Part shown: piece by piece, positions 31,440 to 42,529 of the stretch
Layout: every line of letters begins with the position of its first letter
Numbering within the stretch: position 1 is the first letter of the stretch
Assembly (NCBI GenBank): GCA_023548195.1
Contig: JAJHZJ010000808.1
Coordinates: forward strand, 5,437,182 to 5,501,181
Length of the DNA stretch: 64,000 nucleotides
Reading direction: 5' to 3'
Origin: Bettongia penicillata ogilbyi
Lineage: Eukaryota; Chordata; Mammalia; Diprotodontia; Potoroidae
Notes under the pieces: generated by a model
The model's database searches: none
What the model was told of the DNA's origin: nothing
What the model saw: only the letters and a program-made list of their open reading frames with translations
Translations under genes and position numbers: made by a program

Positions 31440-31560
31440 TTAGGACCTGGTATGAAACTGTTCACCTCTCAAAACCTCAGTTTCTTCATCTGTGAACTGA
31501 GTGGGTTGACCTCAGTGACTTTTAAGTTCCCTTTAACTCTAAATTCCTGATTCCATGTCT
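31440..31560 (+). mobile_element. SINE 3' part
   Basis: CCTCAGTTTCTTCATCTGTG, GGTTGACCTCAGTGAC and AACTCTAAATTCCTGATTCC match the 3' half also seen at 63,880-63,955. Confidence 0.6.
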
Positions 31561-32954
31561 TATAGCAAACTTTTAGTTTGTGCTTTGGGTAGATAATAAT
31601 TTTAATTGTATTAATTAATAGAGATTAGCTCCAAATGTTTGATATTTTCAGTAGGAGTGGTTTGCATTACCATAAGGAGGGAAAGGAGGAGAGAATTCAT
31701 TCTGGGGATACTAAGGATGGAAGTTACCATAGGATTATAATAACCACTGGAAACTTAGCAGGTATGAAGTAGCTTCTACAGACAATGCAATAAATTATGG
31801 TATTGATATTCAGATATTCAGAAAAACTCTAAGTCATCACTTCTGAGTGTTTCCTGAATAATTCGATTCAGCAATTATTAAGTTCCAGTTCAATACAGTG
31901 GCTTTGGGATTTAAAGGAAAATGAACAGATGGTTCATTCATTCAATCCCAAAAGTCGGAGACTTTGGTTTGGCTTATCAAAAAGAAGGCTATGTGACTTG
32001 AATGGGGACATCGAAGACTGAGGAAATGGAGGAACATTCTTCCCAACTAGATTATCAGTGACCACCTCTAAAAAGAGTAGAGAAGGAGATGGAAAGGGTT
32101 CATCCATGTTGGCAGAACTTGGGTCAGGCATGATGGTTTCCAGATAAAGACAAGAGGAAGGAATTCCCAGTGATTCTTCTTGGACTCAACCCTTGGTTCC
32201 ATCACTCCCACCTCTAATGTTAGTCATTGCCTTATATGTAGCTGGACTTCTTTAAGTTGGATATTCAAACAGTCTGGAAGCTTATATTAGGATTATACTA
32301 GGATTTGAAGCTTTTATTTACATTCAGATCCATTTACCTACACACGGAGTCAACAAATCTCAGAGAAATTGGAGGAAACATCTGAATTTAGTTTCTTTGC
32401 TTCCAACTTGTTTAAACCCAAGTATTATCAACTTAAATTTTTTTTACATTCTTGCAGAACTACTCTGCAAGGAAAAAAGAAAAAATCTAACTGCAAATGC
32501 CTCTGTTCTCGCTAATAAGACAATGGAGTATTGTTCAATTAGACCTTGAAGAAAATGGCTGTGGGGTCTTTGTCCACATTTTGAACCCTTTTTATGATAA
32601 AATTCTCCCTGTTAAATGTCCTTCTAAAATATGAACTAAATAATATACCCAGAGGCATAATTGTAATTTTGGCACCCAGGTCAATAACATAAAAGCACCT
32701 CAAATCAAGCTTATAAATTCTAATGTGAAAATAATATGACATAATTAAGACATTCAGTTGGGTGGGATGGGAATTAGTTATGTAACTGTGTTGTACCCTC
32801 TAAATGTTAGTATGCTGTAGCTAAACTTCAGTCACCCTATCTTAATTATGGTTCCAAATACATCATTATAAAAACCATCTGTGGAAAATATGATACTTTG
32901 ATATAGGCAGCTGATATCTCCTGGAATGTTGCCAGTCACTTGGTGTAACGTTAG
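31561..32954. other. Intergenic, nothing recognised
   Basis: AT-rich sequence of about 1.4 kb without repeats, splice-flanked open blocks or long frames that I can support. Confidence 0.5.
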
Positions 32955-33180
32955 ATTAAATTGGACTTGGGGTTAAAAGACCTGACCTGGAGTCCCAGCA
33001 CTGTTGCTCATTAGCTGTATGACTTTGGCCAAGTCATTTAATTTCTCTAGGCCTCAGTTCTCTCATCTATAAAGATAATGAAACCTGCATTACCCATCTC
33101 ACAAGGTTGTTGTAAGGATGTATGCAAATGTGTGTAAAGCTTTTTCTGATCATTCAAATGTTATATAACTGTGAGCCATC
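32955..33180 (+). mobile_element. tRNA-derived SINE / MIR
   Basis: ATTAGCTGTATGACTTTGGC, CAAGTCATTTAATTTCTC, AGGCCTCAGTTCTCTCATC and CACAAGGTTGTTGTAAGGAT follow MIR order. Confidence 0.75.
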
Positions 33181-33465
33181 CAAATACCATCTGCTTGGTG
33201 TCTGGGTATTTTATAGTCATTATGCAGGAGGTCAAATGTCAGATATTCAATAAATTTCTGAAATGAGCATCTACACTTCTACCTGAACCAAACAATCTCC
33301 AGAATAACAAGTATGCACCACGACCAATTGACTTCTGGTTAGGGCCAGGCTAGCAGGTAGATAGCAAAGAGATGGGTTACCTTTCAGTTATTTTGATTTT
33401 CCCAATAGAACTTGCCAAGAGCAAATGTATGCCCCCTTTATCAATCCTGTGCTAGATTATGATTG

Positions 33466-33478
33466 AAAATAAGAAACA
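33466..33478 (+). repeat. Target-site duplication, left copy (retrocopy)
   Basis: AAAATAAGAAACA, repeated exactly at 34,966-34,978 after the poly(A) tail. The A-rich site fits LINE-1 endonuclease-primed insertion. Confidence 0.9.
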
Positions 33479-34965
33479 GCCTTTCAGTCTGAGCTGTAGC
33501 AAGGGGCTGTGCACAGGCGGCAGCGACTTCCCCAGCTTCCGGCCCTCTCCCACCCGGCTTTCTTTCTCCAACTCCAACACCTTCCCCCTCGGTGACCATG
33601 ACGGAGCAGGCCATCTCCTTTGCCAAGGACTTCCTGACCGGTGGCATTGCCGCTGCTATCTGCAAGATGGTGGTGGCCCCATCGAGAGAGTTAAGCGGCT
33701 ATTGCAGAGACAGTATGCAAGTAAACAAATTGCTGCAAGATAAGCAGTACAAAGGCATCGTGGATTGTATAGTCCGAATTCTGAAGGAACAAGGGGTGCT
33801 TTCCTTCTGGCGGGGTAACTTAGCAAATGTCATCAGATATTTCCCCACCCAGGCCCTTACCTATGCCTTTAAGGATAAGAATAAGCAGGTGTTTTTGGGA
33901 GGAGTGGACAAACACACACAGTTTTGGAGGTATTTTGCTGACAATTTTGCCTCTGGTGGTGCAGCTGGAGCCACTTCTCTCTGCTTTGTCTACCCCTTGG
34001 ATTTTGTGAGAACCTGCTTGGCAGCTGATGTTGGGAAATCTGGCACTGAGAGGGAATTCAAAGGCCTGGGAGACTGCCTTGTGAAAATCACCAAGTCTGA
34101 TGGAATCCATGGCTTGTATCAAGGTTTCAATGTCTCAGTGCAGGGTATCATTATCCATAGAGCAGCTTTCTTTGGCATCTATGATACAGCAAAAGGTATG
34201 CTCCCAGATCCCAAGAACACTCATATTGTGATAAGCTGGATGATTGCGCAAACAGTGACTGCTGTAGCAGGTGTGGTCTCTTATCCCTTTGATACAGTAA
34301 GGTGGCGAATGATGACGCAGCCTGGGCACAAAGGAGCTGATATCATGTATGCTGGGACAACTGACTGCTGGAAGAAGATTGCTAAAGATGAGGGTGGCAA
34401 AGCTCTCTTCAAGGGTGCCTGGTCCAATGTTCTTAGAGGCATGGGTGGAACTTTTGTGCTTGTCCTGTGTGATGAATTGAAGAAAGTAATCTAAGTACAT
34501 CCTAACTAAGGAACCAGTGAATATAGATCATGTAGAATACTTAACCATACTTAGCATTTTGGACCATTGACCTTCAGGAAATTCCTATTGTCTTTTTATC
34601 AAGGCCAGATCATTTTTGTAGCGGAACCAGAAAAAGCTCTTAGAAAAAAGGACTCATTTATTGTGATCCATTATTTACACAGTGGAACTGATGATGATTC
34701 AGTATATTGATTACTGGTTTTGGGGAAAATAACAGTTTCTGTAGGTCCAAGGAGGCGGATCAACTTAGACCATCTAGTTAAAATGCTCTTTTGTAGGACC
34801 ATAAATTTGTGTTTAAGTATTTATTTTAAAAAATCATGTCTCCCATTTGTACTTAAGCACTATATATACACTATTTTTCACAGCTGACTATTTGGTAGTT
34901 ACGATTATCTGTGTTGGGCATTCTGCTGTTAAACAATAAATAAACAGAAGATTCTAAAAAAAAAA
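33479..34965 (+). pseudogene. SLC25A6P: SLC25A6 (ADP/ATP translocase 3) processed retrocopy
   Basis: Intronless copy of an SLC25A6 mRNA: GC-rich 5' UTR from about 33,479, ATG at 33,598, stop at 34,492-34,494, 3' UTR, two overlapping AATAAA near 34,935-34,943, and a poly(A) tail from about 34,956. The product would be 298 residues, the normal length, starting [13 protein letters not shown] and ending DELKKVI, which point to SLC25A6 rather than SLC25A5. The parent is an inner mitochondrial membrane exchanger of ADP and ATP with three carrier repeats. Two carrier motifs remain (PLDFVR, PFDTVR); the first (residues 28-33) is destroyed by a one-base loss near 33,677-33,680 that is cancelled by an extra A near 33,737, so residues 29-47 are out of the ancestral frame. 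The RRR at 235-237 reads RWR and R140 reads Cys. The copy is open but very unlikely to exchange nucleotides. Transcription is unknown. Confidence 0.95.
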
Positions 34966-34978
34966 AAAATAAGAAACA
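34966..34978 (+). repeat. Target-site duplication, right copy (retrocopy)
   Basis: AAAATAAGAAACA. Its leading A's merge with the poly(A) tail, so the exact boundary could shift by a few bases. Confidence 0.9.
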
Positions 34979-35289
34979 AACTTTTCCTTATGCCTGCCCT
35001 CAAATAGCCGTTTAAATACAAGTCATTAATAATATCAAATAAACACAAGCTCTAAAGATCCTACCACTTAGGTGCTGATATATTGCAAGAAAGGGTAAAT
35101 TCTAGAAACAATGTCCTTCTCCCCACCCCCAAATTCTTGCCACAAACTGTGGAAAGATGAGACCCCAAATATAAGGTCCAAAAGGATGCCATTTTGACCT
35201 GCAATACCAAGCTACGGCCTTAGCTTTGATTCATCTTTCGATGGGAGGCAACTTCAGCTGAACTTAGAATAGCCAACATAATGATGGTA

Positions 35290-35640
35290 ATGACAGCTAT
35301 AACATTAACAGCTGGCATTTATATCAGGCCTTAAGGTTGGTAAAGCACTTCCTATATATTATCTCATTTGATCATATTAAGAATCCTACTGTGACGATGG
35401 AGGGAAATGTTGATCGTTCAATCCATATTCTGCAATATGGCAGAGCAGAAAACGTCTTAGACAAGAAAGCAATAAACCTAGGTCTGAGGACCAGCCCTGC
35501 CACTTCCCGGCTTTGTATGACCTTGGGGAAAGGTCCATATTCATGGAAAATAAAGGTAATAATACTTGTACTATCTGCATCCTAGGATTATTGTGAACTG
35601 AGAAGTGTTATGTAAATGTGAACTATTATTATTTTAAGTG
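35290..35640 (+). mobile_element. Two MIR/SINE fragments
   Basis: 35,290-35,410 has AACAGCTGGCATTTATATCA and TTATCTCATTTGATC; 35,425-35,640 has TTTGTATGACCTTGGGGAAA, TAAAGGTAATAATACTTG and GAACTATTATTATTTT. Both are MIR-like and in + orientation. Confidence 0.6.
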
Positions 35641-35699
35641 GTTTTCTGCGGTAACCTGGACATCCAAACTAAAAGACATAGCCACTTACATTCATCCCC

Positions 35700-35704
<5 letters not shown>

Positions 35705-35748
<44 letters not shown>
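35705..35748. repeat. (CA)n microsatellite
   Basis: About 44 bp of uninterrupted CA repeat. Confidence 0.95.
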
Positions 35749-35749
<1 letters not shown>

Positions 35750-35750
35750 C

Positions 35751-36650
35751 ACCCTATTCCAAGTCCTCATCGTCTCTTGCCTGCCCTAGACTATTGCAAT
35801 AACCTCCCGCTTGATCTCCCTGCCTCAAGTCTCCCCACCGCTTCAATTCATCCTCCTTCATCCAGATGCCAAAGTGATTTTTGCTAAAGCACAGGTCTGA
35901 CTGTGTCACTCTCCCACTCATTAAATTCCAAGAGCTCCTTATTAATTTTAAAATGAAATGCAAATGCCTTTAAAGCCCTTCACAATCCTGTCCCTGAATT
36001 ACCTTTTCAATTTTCTCATGCCTTAGCACTCTTTCACACAGCCAAACTGACTTTCTTAATTTTCTCCCATATATAACACTATGTCTCTCATCTTTACCTC
36101 TTACATATTATAAGAAAAAGAGTAAGGTTTAGATCTAGTGTGTCTTATCCCACCGCTCCCGTAACTCTGTGAAAATGAAACCCCTCCAAGACCAGCATCC
36201 CAAGAGTTTCTCAGCCATCTGGAGCTTCAGTACCAAACCCACAGAGAGATGCAGACCCATCTCTCTCCTATCCATCTTCCTAGGTTAGACTTTCTCCTCA
36301 CCTCCACCTCTATGGTATCTAAGCATTTTCACTGGCAGTTCCCCAGGCCTGGAATTCTCTTCCTGTTCACTTTCTTATCACCTTGTCTCCCCACCTCTGC
36401 ATTCCTTGGCTTCCTTCAGGTCCTAGATACAATCCCACCTTCTGCATGAAGCCTTTTTTCATCTCCCTTAAAGTACTAGAGCTTTGTCTTTATGGATTAT
36501 CTCCAGTTTGTCTTGTTTATATAAAGTTATATATAGAGAGAGCTCCTTTAGAGCTCCCATTAGAGCTCCTTGAAGGCAAAAACTGATTTTTTTGTGCGTT
36601 GCCTTGGCCCATAGTAGGTGTCTTAAAATTCTAGTTGATTGACTGACTCT
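35751..36650 (+). mobile_element. L2 LINE, long 3' portion
   Basis: CTCTTGCCTGCCCTAGAC, TTGCAATAACCTCCCGC, TTGCTAAAGCACAGGTCTGA, TAAAGCCCTTCACAATCC, CCCAGGCCTGGAATTC, CACCTTCTGCATGAAGCC, GCTCCTTGAAGGCAAAAAC and CATAGTAGGTGTC follow L2 order. The part 36,115-36,245 is poorly matched and may be an insertion. Confidence 0.8.
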
Positions 36651-36654
36651 ACCT

Positions 36655-36930
36655 CTTAGAATCTATAGTTTCCTTCGAAGATCAGGTCAAGTGCCACCTT
36701 CTGCATGAGCTTTCCCTGATCCTCCCAGCTCCTAGTGCCTTCCTCTCCAAAGCTAACTTACATGCACTGTGTCTATATTTTATAAATACCTCTATATGTA
36801 GGCCTTGTTCCCCCACCCCATTACTATAAGCTCCTTGAAGGTAAGGGACTATTTTACTTTTGCCTTTGTATCACCAGCACCTAGCACAGTGCTTGGTATA
36901 TAGCAGGTGCTTAATAAATGCTTATTGATT
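36655..36930 (+). mobile_element. Second L2 3' end
   Basis: A further L2 tail starts after the first ends: GTGCCACCTTCTGCATGAG, GCTCCTTGAAGGTAAGGGAC, CACAGTGCTTGGTATATAG and GGTGCTTAATAAATGCTTAT. Confidence 0.78.
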
Positions 36931-36954
36931 AGTGAGGTTAGCCTTATGGATTCT

Positions 36955-37215
36955 CTAGGGATTAATCCAATGTTTAAATGACTAGAGCACTGGGTCTAGA
37001 GTCAGGAAGACTCATCTTCCTGAGTTCCAATCTAGCCTCAGAAATTTACTAGCTGTGTGACCTTGGGTAAGTCACTTAACTCTGTGTGCCTTAGTTTCTT
37101 CTTCTGAAGGAAATGGCAAACCACTCCAGTATCTTTTGTTAAGAAAATCCCAAATGGAGTCATGAAAAGTAGGACGCAACTGAAAACAATGAACAACCAA
37201 ATGATTAAACAAGAT
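36955..37215 (+). mobile_element. MAR1-type SINE
   Basis: GACTAGAGCACTGGGTCTAG, TGACCTTGGGTAAGTCACTT, GGAAATGGCAAACCACTCC, AGAAAATCCCAAATGGAGTC and GAAAACAATGAACAACC are the complete MAR1 order. Confidence 0.85.
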
Positions 37216-37229
37216 TGTTTCGGATGAAG

Positions 37230-37400
37230 ATTCTATCTTGCTTTTCAAGTCAATTTCTCTCCTTTTCTCTCATTAGAATATAAGCTCTTTGAGGATAGGG
37301 ACTGTTCCATTTTTTGCCTTTGTGTCCACAGTGCCTGACACATAGTACATATGTGTATTTAGTATTTATAGCATTTTTAAAGCACTTTATAAATGCTTGC
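37230..37400 (+). mobile_element. Third L2 3' end
   Basis: TCATTAGAATATAAGCTCTT, GAGGATAGGGACTGTTCC and CACAGTGCCTGACACATAG form an L2 tail, 15 bp after the MAR1 SINE. Confidence 0.7.
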
Positions 37401-38734
37401 AGCATAAAGTGGGATCAAAAAATCATAAATTTAAATGGACCCTAACCCCCACAATTTCAGTATCACGAATGGGACAAAACATTTAATACAGGCTCTTTTC
37501 TAGCTATTTAATTGATCTTGAAGAGAGGGAAAAGGGGAAATGAAGGAAGAGAAGGCTTTTTAAATAAAATATTTATTAAGGTTCATTAGGATCTCTTTTT
37601 TTCCCAGCTTGAATGATATCTATCTCCAGGCCCTAGTGGAAAGAAATAAACATGATCTTATGAGCACAAACATAAGAAAAACTCACATTTATATACACTT
37701 TGCAATGAATTAAGTGCTTTTTTGCATTGTGTGACTAACTCAGTATAGAGTTAAGAATCATAGCTGAAGATGTATGTGAATAACACAGGAGATGAGGCTT
37801 GTTAACTCAGCTCCCCAGCTCTGCATTCTGTAATACCAGCTAGCAAGGTGGTTCCTGCAAAGCCTTTCCAGAAGCAACAAGGAGTATGATTATATCCCTA
37901 ACTACCTCTGCTAAAGAGGGGGAGGGAAGGTGGACGATAGACTTTGTATCCCCCAGATAGCTATTTAATCACAGCTCTGCTCTCAAATCCCATTAAAACG
38001 AACCTAGGTGGCTAGGATGGCTTGAGATGCAGGGCTGTCTCAGCTTTGCTAGCTTGTGTTTACTCTTAATGTTAGCTTTCCCAAGTTTCTGCAGTTTTGC
38101 ATTAGCAACATCTCTGTCTCGGAGTTTTCGTTTTCTCTGCTGTATCATTTGCCTTTCTTTTCTTCATTTTGTATTTTAGGTAAATGTAGGAAGAGTTCCC
38201 AAGCTCCCGTTCCTTTTCTTTTAACATAAGGAAAAAGTTTAACATGCTTTCTTAAGTCAACACAGTTACAGCCCCATAAAAATTCTGGAAAGCTAGCTGC
38301 ATTCATGGAAGGAGGGCCCCCTCCTGTTTATGAGGTCCCTACATAAATAATAAAGGCCAGATACTCCTCAACTGAACAGAGTGATGGGAAAGAAACGTGG
38401 CCCAGGACAGTTTTGTTCAAGAATAGCCACCTGGGAATCAAGTCCAACTTCATATTTTTCTACCATAAATAGCAATTAAAACAATGCCTCACAGCTCTCA
38501 CACACCCCTTCCTAGCATCCTTCTTCAGACTTAAGAAATAATGAAGTCTAAAGACTTTAGGTGAGTAAATATGGCAGGCATGGAGTTGTCCAACTGTTTT
38601 TGATATCAGAGTTGGGGTGGCATGGGGAGAGACTGGGGAGGGCATCTACTCTTAACGGTATCCATGGGCACACAGATAGTATAGAGCCAAAGTAGAAACT
38701 GAACCCAGCTCTTCCCTCCCTGACTCTAAGGGTA
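37401..38734. other. Intergenic, mostly unrecognised
   Basis: AT-rich and unique in appearance. A possible MIR 3' end lies at about 38,690-38,735 (GAACCCAGCTCTTCCC). No gene structure is seen. Confidence 0.45.
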
Positions 38735-38910
38735 ACCTGAAGGAGCAATTGTCAGGGATGTGGCAGAAAGAATTCTAGTTCAATGTCTTCTATATTTCAA
38801 CCACCACACTAGGTGCTGGGCATACAAGGACAGAATTTGCCTTTTATTGGATTTGGGTCAGATCTGATGATCTGAAAGATCCCTTCCAATTCTGAAATTC
38901 AAACTATTTA
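38735..38910 (+). mobile_element. L3/CR1-like 3' tail with an L2 snippet
   Basis: GTCAGGGATGTGGCAGAAAG and GAAAGATCCCTTCCAATTC are the L3 tail; between them, TAGGTGCTGGGCATACAAG resembles a minus-strand L2 end. Confidence 0.6.
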
Positions 38911-41282
38911 AATATCTTGGGAAAAAAGCACCCTGATGTGATGAACTTTTCTTGAAGAAGTAAAATTGGTGTGGGAGGTACAGAACAGGGTGCTGAAACA
39001 CCTTCAGAAGATATTCCCAGGTGACATCTCCACAAAGATTGCTTCTCTGGGCTATGGCTGCCTAGGCTAGGTTGGAAGCAAGGCCACTGTTCTAACAGAG
39101 GGGGAGAGGGGGGTTGGAGAATTGGGAGCATTCCATTCTTGAAATCCTTGGATTTACCTGTAAGGTGATGGCTGGGTTGGACCCCTTCTTTATTTTAATT
39201 TTCTTTTTTTTTTTTTTTTACAGTTGTGACACCAAATAAAATGAGCATTTATTATATACAACACAGAAGAGAACAGGATTGTACATTAATCTCTGTTATG
39301 AAAAGTTTTCTTTCCTATTTCAAGTACAAAATAAGTTCAACACATAACTTGCAAAGCTTCCTGATTAGGATTCCTTCTGACTTTCATTCTGTTCTCTTTT
39401 TATTTGGTGGGGGGAGAGAAAACTCATACTCTTTTCCCCTTTATACATCTCCCTACTCCCATTATAAAAAATAAAAACCTTGTAGTCAATATACATAGCC
39501 TAGCAAAACAAATTGTGTACTCCTCTGAAAAGGTTGCTGCTGATGGAAGCAGGGTCAGTGATCTGGAAAGAACTGCTTTTACCAGGACTGGTGGGGTATA
39601 TCCACCATGGTCTGAGGGAAGGTGGTGGGGTGATTCACCCCACCTGGCACATGCCACCTGCTCTCACTCCCTCAGAGTGCCTTATCCTGAGGAATTACAG
39701 GGAAGTCATAATGTCACCAATTTCCCTTCTACCAACCTGAGTGAAAAACTTCCACTACACAACCTATAGCTCTAAGAGCAAGAAAAAAATGAGCCTCCAT
39801 CTCTGTGCAAGTCACATATGAGTTAAAATTCAAGAGACTCACACTGTTTGTTTGTTTTTCTAGAAACAAAGCCAATCTCCAGATTTCCCACTGTGATGTG
39901 TGCTGGAGTCAATGGACTAGAGGGGGATATTAATGGGTTAAAGAAATTATCTCATCTCGGTGAATACCCCTGCTAGATTTTTTTCAAACTCTGTCTAGCT
40001 CCAAAGGCAATTTACCTCCAAACCCCTATTTCTCATGACTACAAGGGTTGCAAGTGGAGTCATTGGACACCAAGCTTAAAGACTGAAAGGCACTTCAGAA
40101 ATCAAATTTCAGGTAAGGAGATTGGTTTTGAGCAAGATGAAATCTCTCTGCTGGATCATCTGTGTGTCAAAGTTTATCATCATTATATTATTGCAAGAAG
40201 GAAAAAAACAAATTAAGACAGTTAACAGCTGAAATCTTGGAATACAATTGTGGTTAATGCTGTAAATCTGGTTGTAGTCCCTGCAGGCTTACCTTTCCCA
40301 CACATTAGGGCTGATTTGGGAGAGCAAGTATCACTGTTTGTCATGGAATGGAACTGGGGTAAGTGGATTATGGTGCCCTTGGGTGCCCTGCCCATTGAAG
40401 AGAGTTCTGCTATTGCCATGAGTCACTGAGAGAGGGGAGACGTGGGGTCCAAAGAGTTTGGGAACCAGACATGACGTCTTTCCAAAAAGGAAGACCTTAA
40501 AATCTCCTCCCACGTACCCAGCTGAAGCTGCCTCCCACCCCAACCCACCCAACACCACGCATTAAATTAATGGCAGTTTTAAGATTACACATGTTCTAGC
40601 TTTTAATATCAGGGGTCATTGTGACTCTCCCCCTGGTTATTCTTTCAAATTGGCTTTTGGGAGGAAAGACCCATTAAGGCTTTAGTGATGTTCCAAGAAC
40701 TCTTCTTCCAGAAGGGGAAAAAAACTGGCTCCTTTTTTGCTTGGCTGGTGACCCAAATTTTAATTGAATTTTGATGAGATGATGGATGCTGTACCTTATT
40801 CCAAGTCTATATGCTAAATTAACAAGGCTGTCTGCTTATTTTCCTCTTTTGAAACCTCCCCAAGATGAGTTTCTGCTAATTCTCTTACCCAAGACATGAG
40901 GCAAGTGAGGTAAGTGTCTCAAATTCTTGCTGGATACTTGGAAATCAACATTGCTCTTCAGGCTGGGGCCAGTCTGACCAAGAAACATCTGGTTTCATAA
41001 AGAATCCCAAGCTGAATGATTTTCAGTCAGCCTAATGGGATAAATCTCAGTGCTTTGCAGGCATTCATTAAAGTTATTTTGAGTTTACTAACCATATTTT
41101 GAAAAACATGGTTTGTGCTTGTCACTACAGGAAGGACACTTCTCTAATATCTGTTGTATGGAATTTATAATTATCTACAATATAACAGTGATGAATGGAG
41201 CAAGAGCAAAATGAATGAATGATTTCAGCAAATCCTAGGACACAATTACTGGACCCCACCTTCGGATCAACAGGGATTTATT
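38911..41282. other. Intergenic, unrecognised; T run at 39,203-39,219
   Basis: No recognised SINE or LINE. A run of about 17 T at 39,203-39,219 followed by AT-rich sequence to about 39,560 could be the poly(A) end of an old minus-strand retroelement. The rest appears unique. Confidence 0.45.
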
Positions 41283-41500
41283 TATTACATTAATTTATTA
41301 CATTTATTACATGTCAGTGTGTACAAGGTACTATGCGAGGCACTGAGGATGCAAAAGCAAGATAGCAAGGAAAGAAGGAAGAAGGAAAGAAAGAGAATGA
41401 AGAAAAGAAAGGAAGGGAAAAGGAAGGAAGAAAGAAGAAAAAAAGAAAGAAAAAGGAGTCCCAGCCTTCCAAGAGCTTGATCTTTCTCTATGATTTGAAG
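41283..41500 (-). mobile_element. L2 3' end with internal purine expansion
   Basis: On the + strand, GTACAAGGTACTATGCGAGG and CACTGAGGATGCAAAAGCAA, then about 90 bp of AAGG/AAAG-type purines (41,365-41,457), then CCCAGCCTTCCAAGAGCTTG. The outer parts are the reverse complement of an L2 tail. Confidence 0.6.
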
Positions 41501-42004
41501 GATCATTGTACCCCTTTGTTCTAGGGGTATGATGGCTGCAACTGAGATAAAGACCCAATACCTAAAGGACAGTCTGAATTGTAGGGTTCAGAGAGGAATC
41601 CATACTGTGGGCTATGTCTGTCAGTGAGCTAAGTTTTATCACATATACTCTTACATTCCTAGATTCAGGGCTCATAGCTGTCAATTTCTATTGATAAGAA
41701 ATCAAAATCTCATTGAAATAAGAACTAAGGCAACTCTTTATGACCACAGGTTGCATTACAAGAGTGACTTTCCTCACTGTGAGATCCCTACACTCTTGAA
41801 ATCAAAGATCTTGATTCTGCCCCTCTTAAAAAAAGCACATATTTTTAACAGTAGCAAATTCCCAAGGGATGTGTGATAAAAAAAAAAAAAACAACAACAG
41901 AGGGGAGGAAAATGGGTTGCATTTTATCCTCCCTGAAACAGACAAAAACGGGACTTGTTTCCAACAAACTGTATCTAACCTTCATCCAATATAATCTAAT
42001 ACTA

Positions 42005-42240
42005 ATGGCAGTGGACAGATTGCTGGACCAGGAATTATGAAGACCCGAATTCAAATTGGGTCTCAGAGACTTACTAGCTGTATGGCTCTGGACAAGTCAC
42101 TTAACCTCTTTGCCTCAGTTTCCTCAACAATAAAATGACAATAAAAACAGCACCTACCTTACAGAATAATATTTGTAAAGCCATTTTGTAAAGCCTGGCA
42201 TGTAATATGTGTTATGTAAATACTTGTTTTCTTCCCTTTT
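42005..42240 (+). mobile_element. tRNA-derived SINE
   Basis: GGCAGTGGACAGATTGCTGG, GAATTCAAATTGGG, GGACAAGTCACTTAACCTC and TCAGTTTCCTCAACAATAA follow SINE order to about 42,230. Confidence 0.8.
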
Positions 42241-42529
42241 GGGGTTGCCCATGGCACCAACCACTCAAGTGTCATTGGGAAAATTCTCTCCTCTTTCAGT
42301 ATATCCACACCTGCTTCCCAGATTACCTCCTGATTGAATACTATAGCAGGCATCTCTCATAAGATAGTCTATGCACTCAGCAGCAATGAATGAATGAATG
42401 AGATCCCTGCGTCCCTTTTCAATTAGGGATAGAACAGAGTGACTCTCTGTACAAGATGAGCAAGCATGAATGGAATGAGACCTGCTTTGCAGATCTCATG
42501 ACATTATCTTCTACCCTTTCCCCTCCATC

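Larger units (their letters stand above)
30845..31440 (+). mobile_element. L2 LINE 3' end interrupted by a SINE
   Basis: The left part carries CACCTTCTGCATGAAGGC, CCAGAGCCTTTCC and TAGTACCTTCCCTCTC; the right part (from about 31,355) carries GAATTCCTTGAGGCAAAG and CCTAGCAAAGAGGAG. Together they give the L2 order, split by the SINE at 31,048 and a TA-rich stretch. Confidence 0.65.

Noticed and set aside
33592..33597. GTG at 33,592 as the retrocopy start
   Set aside because: The ATG at 33,598 gives the normal SLC25A6 N-terminus MTEQ and exact family length; the two codons before it are 5' UTR.
33479..34965. A functional ADP/ATP carrier gene
   Set aside because: The frame is open, but the copy has no introns, a poly(A) tail and flanking duplications; its first carrier motif is lost and substrate arginines are changed.
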